Shown piece after piece: positions 5,065 to 10,188 of a DNA stretch of 10,188 nucleotides. Each line of letters begins with the position of its first letter. Position 1 is the first letter of the stretch. A program made the position numbers and the translations under genes. Origin of the DNA: an uncultured Eubacteriales bacterium (GTDB lineage Bacteria > Bacillota > Clostridia > Oscillospirales > Acutalibacteraceae); the NCBI GenBank assembly GCA_900313125.1, contig OMPZ01000205.1, forward strand, positions 1 to 10,188. Direction: 5' to 3'. The notes under the pieces are model-generated. The model worked only from the letters and a program-made list of their open reading frames with translations, made no database searches and was not told the origin of the DNA.

Positions 5065-7437
5065 TCATTCTTTTGTAAGTCCGGCGAATTTCGCCATGAG
5101 CTTTTTTGTGCCTACCGAGTCGAATGCTATCTCAAGCAGCACATCGTTTCCGATCGGCTTTGCCGAGATAACGAGACCCTTGCCGAACGTTTTGTGTATT
5201 ACGGTGTCGCCCGCTATGAGGTTCGTGTCTCCCTTCGGCGCGGCAGCCGCCGTCGGTGCGAACGCCTTTGCGCTCGCCATGAGCTTTGGTTTCGGGCGCG
5301 CCGTTTCGCCGACCTCCGACGCAGTTTTTACAACGACAGTCGAATCGGTCATGTTGAGGTACTCCGTCGGTATCTCGCCCACAAAGGTCGAGGGGCGGTT
5401 GTACTTCGTCGTACCGTACAGCAAACGCTGCTTTGACTTCACCATGTAAAGCTTTTCCTTCGCGCGCGTTATCGCAACGTAAGCAAGGCGGCGTTCCTCC
5501 TCAAGCTCCTCCTCGTCATAGATGGCGCGAACGCCCGGGAAGATGCCGTCCTCCATTCCGGGAATGAACACCACGGGGAACTCGAGACCCTTTGCGCTGT
5601 GCATCGTCATGAGAACGACGCTGTCGGCGTCCTCGTCGTAGTTGTCGATATCGGTGAGCAGCGATATCTCCTCAAGGAAGCCGTACAGGCTCGCCTCGTC
5701 GCCGTTGTCCTCCTCGTACTTCACGAGGTTCGACTTAAGCTCCTCGATATCCTGCATACGCTGCTCGTAGTCGTCCTTTTCCTTTTTAAGGAACGACTCG
5801 TAGCCGATATCGCTTACGATCTTCGCATACAGCTCTGCAAGCTTCATCGAGCCTTCCTCAACGATATCGGAGTAGCCGTTTATCATCTCGACAAAGGCGT
5901 GCAGCTTGCCCGACGCCTTTGCGAGCGCGTCGTACTCCTCGGCGCGGCTGATAACGTCAAAAATGGAGATACCCTCGGCAGCCGCGATATCCATCGCCTT
6001 TGCGACTGTCGAATCGCCGATAGCGCGTTTCGGCTTATTGATGATACGGCGCAGACGAACGTTGTCGTTGGGGTTGTTTACCACCTGCAAATAAGCGATC
6101 ATGTCGCGGATATGCTCACGGTCATAGAAACGGTGACCGCCGATTATCCTGTGCGGGATACCCTTTCTGACGAACATCTGCTCGATGCCGTTACTCTGCG
6201 CGTTGACCCTGTAAAGCACGGCGAAGTCGCTGAACGCTCTGCCCGACGCTACGCCCTCAAGTATCGTGTCGGCGATGAACGACGATTCCTCGCGCTCGTT
6301 TCTCACGGTATGCAGCTCGATTTTGCTGCCCTCGTTGTTTTCGGTCCAGAGAGTTTTCCCCTTGCGCGCCCTGTTGCAGCTTATAACGGCGTTTGCCGCG
6401 TTGAGTATCGTCTTTGTGCTGCGGTAATTCTGCTCAAGGCGAATGACCCTTGCGTTTCTGAACGTGCTTTCAAACGAGAGGATATTCTCGATAGTCGCGC
6501 CGCGGAATTTGTAGATACTCTGGTCGTCGTCGCCGACAACGCAGAGGTTGTTGTACTTTTCGGCGAGCATACTTACGAACCTGTACTGAACGCGGTTCGT
6601 GTCCTGATACTCGTCTACCATTATGTATCTGAACTTCTCCTGATAATAATTGAGCACCTCAGGCTCCTTTTCAAACAGCTCGACCGTCTTTGAGAGAAGG
6701 TCGTCGAAGTCCATAGCGTCAGCCTCTTTGAGTCTGTTCTGATAGAGCGCGTACGCCTTAGCGATCGAGATAAGCCTGTTGTCGCTGCCGGCGTTTCGCA
6801 TATACTGCTCGGGCGATATCATCGCGTCCTTTGCCGCCGATATCTCAGCCATTATCGACTTATGCGAAATGATCTTATCGTCGAAATTGAGCGCCTTCTG
6901 GCAATCCTTGATAAGTCGCTTCTGGTCGTCGGTATCGTAGATAGCAAAGCGCGAGGAATAGCCGAGACGCTCGCCGTACCGTCTGAGGATACGCGCGCAG
7001 GTGGAGTGGAACGTCGCCGCCCAGATGCTGTTAGCGTCCTCGCCTACGCGCTGCTCGATCCTCTCCTTCAGCTCTCCCGCCGCCTTATTGGTGAAGGTGA
7101 TGGCGAGGATATTCCACGGGCGAACGGGGTTTACCGACAGGTGATATTTGAGCGCGCCGTCCGGCTCATCGCCGCCGTTCAGAAAAGCGTTGATCTGGTC
7201 AAGCTCTTCATCCGAGAGCGAGCCGAAAAACTCTTCCGAATTATACGCGTCACCGTATTCGATGAGATTTGCGATCCTGTTTACGAGCACAGTCGTTTTT
7301 CCCGAGCCTGCGCCTGCAAGTATAAGCAGCGGGCCGTTCACATGGAACACGGCTTTGCGCTGCATGGAGTTCATTCTTGAAAACTCCTTTTCAAGCACCT
7401 TTTTTCTTAGAGCTATCAATTCTTGTTTATCGGGCAT
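5065..7437 (-). CDS. pcrA: ATP-dependent DNA helicase PcrA (UvrD/Rep family, superfamily 1)
   Basis: This encodes 790 residues. PcrA is a 3'-5' DNA helicase that unwinds DNA in excision repair, displaces RecA and clears transcription-replication conflicts. All motifs are present: Walker A AGAGSGKT (41-48), Ia ITFTNKAA (113-120), II VDEYQDT (274-280), III GDDDQSIYKFRGA (302-314), IV LEQNYRST (334-341), V MTMHSAKGLEF (610-620), VI RRLAYVAITRAKEK (649-662). After a linker (about 700-740), GDTVIHKTFGKG (743-754) begins the tudor-like C-terminal domain that contacts RNA polymerase in Bacillus PcrA. An acidic insert (about 62-108) between motifs I and Ia is absent from B. subtilis PcrA as I recall it. 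Start: AAGGAA precedes the ATG at 7437. Met22 (7374) also has AAGGAG upstream, so a shorter form is possible, but LRKKVLEKEFSRMN resembles other clostridial N-termini. No clear promoter of its own; a hairpin lies upstream. Confidence 0.96.
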   Translation of the reverse strand: MPDKQELIALRKKVLEKEFSRMNSMQRKAVFHVNGPLLILAGAGSGKTTVLVNRIANLIEYGDAYNSEEFFGSLSDEELDQINAFLNGGDEPDGALKYHLSVNPVRPWNILAITFTNKAAGELKERIEQRVGEDANSIWAATFHSTCARILRRYGERLGYSSRFAIYDTDDQKRLIKDCQKALNFDDKIISHKSIMAEISAAKDAMISPEQYMRNAGSDNRLISIAKAYALYQNRLKEADAMDFDDLLSKTVELFEKEPEVLNYYQEKFRYIMVDEYQDTNRVQYRFVSMLAEKYNNLCVVGDDDQSIYKFRGATIENILSFESTFRNARVIRLEQNYRSTKTILNAANAVISCNRARKGKTLWTENNEGSKIELHTVRNEREESSFIADTILEGVASGRAFSDFAVLYRVNAQSNGIEQMFVRKGIPHRIIGGHRFYDREHIRDMIAYLQVVNNPNDNVRLRRIINKPKRAIGDSTVAKAMDIAAAEGISIFDVISRAEEYDALAKASGKLHAFVEMINGYSDIVEEGSMKLAELYAKIVSDIGYESFLKKEKDDYEQRMQDIEELKSNLVKYEEDNGDEASLYGFLEEISLLTDIDNYDEDADSVVLMTMHSAKGLEFPVVFIPGMEDGIFPGVRAIYDEEELEEERRLAYVAITRAKEKLYMVKSKQRLLYGTTKYNRPSTFVGEIPTEYLNMTDSTVVVKTASEVGETARPKPKLMASAKAFAPTAAAAPKGDTNLIAGDTVIHKTFGKGLVISAKPIGNDVLLEIAFDSVGTKKLMAKFAGLTKE

Positions 7438-7467
7438 TTATGTATGCTTCCTTTCTCTGAGTATCAT

Positions 7468-7500
7468 ACCGCCGTGCCCAAAAGCTGCGGCAGCGGCGGT
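7468..7500. other. Strong stem-loop between the membrane-protein gene and pcrA
   Basis: ACCGCCGTGCC (7468-7478) pairs with GGCA-G-CGGCGGT (7489-7500): 11 pairs with one bulged G and a 10-base loop. Neither strand has a U-run after it, so it is not a standard intrinsic terminator. In a minus-strand readthrough transcript it would lie 15 bases past the membrane-protein stop and about 30 bases before the pcrA start. It could protect a 3' end or set relative expression. Confidence 0.5.
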
Positions 7501-7515
7501 AATTGTGCAGACATT

Positions 7516-8457
7516 TTATTTTTTGTTTTTACTCTTTTTCTGTTTCTTTTCTTTCCTGAGGGATTCCTCTTTAGCGGCTTTGCTTTCGGCGTCGAGCATT
7601 TCAAAGTCGATATCCTCGGCGGTTTTCAGCGTGGGCATAAACTTTTCGGCAAGGTGCCCTCTGCCCTTGATATAGAACGTGCCGAGCACGGAGAACACGA
7701 CCGCGCCGATACAGTTTACCATGAGATCCTTCATTGTATCCTTTATGCCGATATCGAGGTAGCCGTCGTAGGAAAATGTCTGAGAAACGCCGCCGACCGT
7801 GCCGGTGATGGTCGACCTGACATTCTCGACGATGACCGCGGAATTTGCCCCGGAGGGGTTTATCGCTGTATTGGTCGTAGCGATCGTATTATAGATGAAA
7901 TCGCGCTGCATATCTATGCGGAAAAATGTTTCCATAGCGAACTCGAAGAACTCCCACAGCACGCCGACCGTCATTGAAAAGCAGAACGCGACGAACGCGA
8001 CGAAAAACGGCGACGCGGTGAAGTGGAATTTCGGGTCGTTATTGAGCACGTCGATCAGCGCAAAGCCTATCGCCGCCATGAGAAAGCCGTTGAGCGTATG
8101 CAGCATTGTATCCCACGAATGGAACGTGCCATAGAAATTCTGTATCTCTCCGAGTATCTCCGCAGAGAAGATGAACAGGAGGATAACCACCTCAAGTGCC
8201 GACGGCAGCTTTACCTTGAGCTGCTTGCCTGCAAACGCAGGGATCATAAAAAGCAAGAGCGTCATCACGCACAGCATGGCGTTATAATAATTCCCGAGCA
8301 GTACCTGGTGCGCAAGCGTAAGTATCACGAGCACGCGCAGGACAACGTAGATTATGACCACACGTTTCGGTCTGCCGTCGATATACGAATGGAACTCGCC
8401 GAGCATTCTTTTGACAATATTCGGTTTCTTTTCTTTATTAACTTTCTTATCCGCCAT
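7516..8457 (-). CDS. Polytopic membrane protein, resembling the DUF2238/YjdF group
   Basis: This encodes 313 residues. I start it at MADKKVNKEK (8457) because AGGGGG lies 6 bases upstream; an ATG 12 codons earlier has no such site. After a basic N-terminus there are about six membrane segments: 33-54, 58-75, 86-105, 118-138, 148-168 and 243-263. Charged residues lie within or beside them, in the pattern E100, HSWDTMLH (113-120), GVLWEFFEF (165-173) and DTMKDLMVNCIGA (240-252). That spacing of Glu, Asp-His, Trp-Glu and Asp-Asp recalls the uncharacterised YjdF/DUF2238 membrane proteins; this is a pattern match from memory and not certain. Residues about 175-239 form a polar loop rich in Thr and Asn. 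The tail is strongly basic (KKEKKQKKSKNKK) and probably cytoplasmic. It has its own promoter and may be cotranscribed with pcrA, 78 bases downstream. Function unknown; the buried acidic and His residues suggest metal, ion or lipid handling. Confidence 0.8.
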   Translation of the reverse strand: MADKKVNKEKKPNIVKRMLGEFHSYIDGRPKRVVIIYVVLRVLVILTLAHQVLLGNYYNAMLCVMTLLLFMIPAFAGKQLKVKLPSALEVVILLFIFSAEILGEIQNFYGTFHSWDTMLHTLNGFLMAAIGFALIDVLNNDPKFHFTASPFFVAFVAFCFSMTVGVLWEFFEFAMETFFRIDMQRDFIYNTIATTNTAINPSGANSAVIVENVRSTITGTVGGVSQTFSYDGYLDIGIKDTMKDLMVNCIGAVVFSVLGTFYIKGRGHLAEKFMPTLKTAEDIDFEMLDAESKAAKEESLRKEKKQKKSKNKK

Positions 8458-8509
8458 AATATTCCCCCTGATCTCCTGACTTGCGAGGATCAAGAAATAT
8501 CCAACACCT

Positions 8510-8538
8510 ATTGTACCAAATTTCGCCCCTCAAGTCAA
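8510..8538 (-). promoter_or_regulatory. Promoter of the six-helix membrane-protein gene
   Basis: On the minus strand TTGACT (8538-8533), a 17-base spacer ending in TGG (extended -10), then TACAAT (8515-8510). Expected transcription start is near 8503, about 46 bases before the chosen ATG, which supports starting the gene at 8457: the 8493 ATG would leave a leader of only about 10 bases. Confidence 0.82.
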
Positions 8539-8743
8539 GCGCGGGCGCCCAAGCGGGCGCAGGCATATACGCGTTTAACCTTTAGTGTAATGCACAGCTT
8601 CATCGCCGCGCGGGTCGGCGCTCCCAGAGTGCCTACTTTGTTTTAGGCGCGGAGTTTATATTAACGACATTACTACATAAAGATCTATCGGTCTAAACTA
8701 AACTCAACACACACAAAATCCAATTTACACGATAACTGCCGCA
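8539..8743. repeat. Gene-poor stretch with GC-rich hairpins
   Basis: No convincing gene is seen here on either strand. Two compact GC-rich hairpins occur: GCGCCC-AAGC-GGGCGC (8545-8560), just upstream of the promoter's -35 box, and GGCGCTC-CCA-GAGTGCC (8617-8633, one wobble pair), overlapped by an alternative CGCCG/CGGCG pairing (8604-8620). Read on the minus strand, both hairpins are followed by a CCGCGC motif, so they may be degraded copies of one interspersed palindromic repeat. The remaining part (about 8645-8743) is AT-rich with no recognisable site. No tRNA, riboswitch or known small RNA was recognised. Confidence 0.4.
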
Positions 8744-8773
8744 TTAAAACACGGCGCAGCAAACGCTGCGCCG
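8744..8773 (-). terminator. Terminator of the repeat-tailed membrane-protein gene
   Basis: CGGCGCAGC (8752-8760) and GCTGCGCCG (8765-8773) form a perfect 9-bp GC-rich stem with a 4-base AAAC loop. On the minus strand it is followed by TGTTTTAA, 16 bases past the stop at 8790. Confidence 0.82.
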
Positions 8774-8789
8774 ATGTGTTTGGACTGTA

Positions 8790-9848
8790 TTATCCGCCGA
8801 AGAAACCGTCCTCGTCGTATTTGTTGTTCTGCTCGGGCGCGCCGTAGAAACCGCCCTGACCGCCGGAGTAACCGCCGTCATCGAGGAAACCGCCGCCTTG
8901 ACCGCCGGAATATCCGCTGTCATCAAGGAAGCCGCCGCTGCCGGAATAATCGCTGTCGTCAAGGAAGCCGCCGGACGATCCGCCAAGCATACTGCCCGCG
9001 AAGGGATCCTCGCCGCCCTGCGACTGGAACGCCGGGCTGAAACCGCCGCTGCCGCCGGACGAATCCTCGCCGAGCATATCGTTTCCGCCTTCCTTGCGCG
9101 GCGTTACGCCGTAGGACGCGTCGGAGTCACCGAACATCTTATCGGAGCCGTCCTCGTTTTTATTGCCGGACTTTCTTTCCTGCTCCATGCGGTATGCCAT
9201 TCTCTCGTCCTCGATCTTGTCGATATCGGCGTTTTTGTTGATCGCCTGTATCGTAAGTATCACGGCGAACACGGTGAGCGCCGCGAAGATGAGCGAGATC
9301 AGGAATCTGACGATCATCGACTTGACAGGGACGGTAATATCGAGCGTATACTCGGAAAGCTTCAGGTTTGCGTAAGGCGTTTTTGCCTTTAGCGCTTCTG
9401 CCACAGCCTTTTCATCGGACGTGATCGCCTTCAGAACGCCGGAAAGCTCGTAGCCGTCGCCCGACCCGCCGTTAGAGGACGACGCTCTGAAAACGTCGTT
9501 GAGCGCAACATATCCCGGTGAACCGTTGACCGTCTTTACGAGAACGAGCGTATCTATTTTGTTTTTATTGTCGATCGCCTGCCCCTTGAGCGGAACGAGA
9601 TAATAATAGCTGCCGTTTGAAAGCGCGCCGTCGTTATCTGCTGCTTCCGCGCCGAGAACATTGTAGATAACGCCCCCGACAGGTCGGTTCTCGCGGTATT
9701 CGCTGTACGCTTCCGTATTGAAATCGAGCGTGCCGCCGCCGAAGAATTTGTTTGACACAACGCCGAGAACGGGAGCGGAGATCACAAGCGCGACTATAAG
9801 ACAGACGAGCGCCGCCGCCGCTTTCGGTATAACAAGAGCCTTTCTCAT
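8790..9848 (-). CDS. Two-helix membrane protein with a Gly/Asp/Tyr-rich repeat tail
   Basis: This encodes 352 residues; I do not recognise the family. Start: AGAGGTG 8 bases upstream of the ATG at 9848. A first hydrophobic segment (about 10-31) is followed by a polar domain of some 145 residues, then a second membrane helix (178-203). Both ends should therefore be cytoplasmic and the domain outside, if the first segment is an uncleaved anchor. After the second helix comes a charged stretch (204-235, coiled-coil-like KIEDERMAYRMEQERK). A low-complexity tail (about 236-352) follows, with three tandem copies of a GGFLDDxxYSG unit (292-331) and the ending NKYDEDGFFGG. The extracellular part contains YYYLVPLKG (81-89) and a Ser/Gly linker (122-131). 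The tail could be a disordered interaction or clustering segment (inference). It has its own promoter and terminator, so it is probably monocistronic. Confidence 0.82.
   Translation of the reverse strand: MRKALVIPKAAAALVCLIVALVISAPVLGVVSNKFFGGGTLDFNTEAYSEYRENRPVGGVIYNVLGAEAADNDGALSNGSYYYLVPLKGQAIDNKNKIDTLVLVKTVNGSPGYVALNDVFRASSSNGGSGDGYELSGVLKAITSDEKAVAEALKAKTPYANLKLSEYTLDITVPVKSMIVRFLISLIFAALTVFAVILTIQAINKNADIDKIEDERMAYRMEQERKSGNKNEDGSDKMFGDSDASYGVTPRKEGGNDMLGEDSSGGSGGFSPAFQSQGGEDPFAGSMLGGSSGGFLDDSDYSGSGGFLDDSGYSGGQGGGFLDDGGYSGGQGGFYGAPEQNNKYDEDGFFGG
8850..8975 (-). repeat. In-frame tandem repeat encoding GGFLDDxxYSG units
   Basis: Three diverged copies of 36-45 bp code for SGGFLDDSDYSG, SGGFLDDSGYSGGQG and GGGFLDDGGYSGGQG (residues 292-332 of the host protein), followed by a partial GFYG. 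Unit lengths are multiples of three, so copy-number changes would keep the frame. Confidence 0.8.
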
Positions 9849-9908
9849 TTAATGTACACCTCTTACGCTTTCCCGCAATAAACGAAGAAAGCCATTTTCT
9901 GTAAATAA

Positions 9909-9937
9909 ATTTTACCACAGTTTACCTTCTTAGTCAA
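9909..9937 (-). promoter_or_regulatory. Promoter of the repeat-tailed membrane-protein gene
   Basis: On the minus strand TTGACT (9937-9932), a 17-base spacer ending in TGG (extended -10), then TAAAAT (9914-9909). Expected start of transcription is near 9902, about 54 bases before the ATG at 9848. Its -35 hexamer, spacer length and TGG match the promoter at 8510-8538. Confidence 0.82.
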
Positions 9938-9979
9938 CAATAACGCCGTTTAAACTGCTAAATTATTTTTTATTAGAAG

Positions 9980-10010
9980 AACTGCGCCCGCTTTTGAAAC
10001 GGACGCAGTT
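9980..10010 (-). terminator. Probable terminator of the partial right-edge gene
   Basis: AACTGCG (9980-9986) pairs with CGCAGTT (10004-10010), extended past one mismatch by CCG/CGG. It begins 9 bases past the stop of the right-edge gene. The minus-strand U tract (CTTCTAAT) is weak, while TTTTCAATTT follows on the plus strand, so the direction is not certain. Confidence 0.6.
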
Positions 10011-10019
10011 TTCAATTTA

Positions 10020-10188
10020 TTATTGATCTTTGTATCGATAGCGCGAGTAATACGAGCTGTCGTCGCGGTAGCTGCTCGACTCCTGACCGTAGCTGATACC
10101 GTCCTTCGACTGGTATTCGCTGTCCGATGAACCGTAGTTCAAACCGCTCTGCGACTGGTATGTGCTGCCGGAAGTACCGTAGCCCGAA
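10020..10188 (-). CDS. C-terminal end of a protein with a Ser/Gly/Tyr/Gln repeat tail (partial)
   Basis: Only the last 55 codons lie in the window; the gene continues past the right edge. The frame is open on the minus strand from 10187 to TAA at 10022-10020. The sequence is low-complexity with a repeating pattern of 13-15 residues: SGYGTSGSTYQSQ, SGLNYGSSDSEYQSK, DGISYGQESSSYRDD, then SSYYSRYRYKDQ at the end. Tyrosines recur within each unit (YG, YQS), and the final residues turn basic. Codon choice (AGC, TCG, TAC, GGT) matches the neighbouring genes, and the stop is followed by a hairpin, so it is probably real coding sequence. The N-terminal domains, and so the function, cannot be seen. 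Its tail resembles in kind, but not in sequence, the repeat tail of the next gene on this strand. Confidence 0.7.
   Translation of the reverse strand, partial: SGYGTSGSTYQSQSGLNYGSSDSEYQSKDGISYGQESSSYRDDSSYYSRYRYKDQ

Noticed and set aside
5599..6693. 364-codon plus-strand open frame opposite pcrA
   Set aside because: It lies fully inside a helicase gene with every motif intact on the other strand. The Val/Leu/Arg-rich translation is typical of an antisense shadow in GC-rich codon usage.
8540..8606. 22-codon minus-strand frame starting MKLCITLKVKR
   Set aside because: No ribosome site at a suitable distance, and the frame ends in the -35 box of the membrane-protein promoter; likely chance.
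8850..8975. CRISPR-like repeat array
   Set aside because: The repeats are adjacent and diverged, lack unique spacers of uniform length, and encode an in-frame peptide repeat.

Overview
The window looks like a chromosomal segment of a Gram-positive gut-type Clostridia, most likely the Oscillospiraceae/Ruminococcus lineage. The evidence is strong AGGAGG-type ribosome binding sites, near-perfect vegetative (sigma-A type) promoters with 17-bp spacers, a YlmC/YmxH sporulation-family protein, a PcrA helicase with the long N-terminus typical of that class, and GC-rich genes separated by AT-rich gaps. The taxonomic call is inference; no rRNA is present.

Layout, left to right. Positions 1-209 hold an AT-rich nested palindrome with no gene. 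Next, on the minus strand, come a secreted or lipid-anchored von Willebrand factor A (vWA) protein (210-1466) and metY (1631-2944), separated by a strong metY terminator. metY has a consensus promoter and a leader of about 165 nt that carries a possible 17-codon leader peptide and a structured hairpin. A small minus-strand ylmC/ymxH-type gene (3207-3479) is divergent from a MATE-family efflux transporter (3626-5011, the only plus-strand gene), which has its own consensus promoter. A bidirectional terminator (5012-5060) separates the MATE gene from the convergent pcrA (5065-7437).

Upstream of pcrA on the same strand lies a six-helix membrane protein (7516-8457) with its own extended -10 promoter. 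Behind it is a gene-poor stretch (8539-8743) with GC-rich hairpins. Then comes a two-helix membrane protein (8790-9848) with a Gly/Asp/Tyr tandem-repeat tail, and the C-terminal end of another protein (10020-10188) with a different Ser/Gly/Tyr/Gln repeat tail.

The genes are mostly single transcription units with their own promoters or terminators, not one pathway. Housekeeping functions (methionine/cysteine synthesis, DNA repair, efflux, a sporulation-linked protein) sit among uncharacterised envelope proteins. I see no phage, CRISPR, toxin-antitoxin or defence cassette. The points most worth a second look are the metY leader, the two neighbouring repeat-tailed proteins, and the palindromic intergenic elements.
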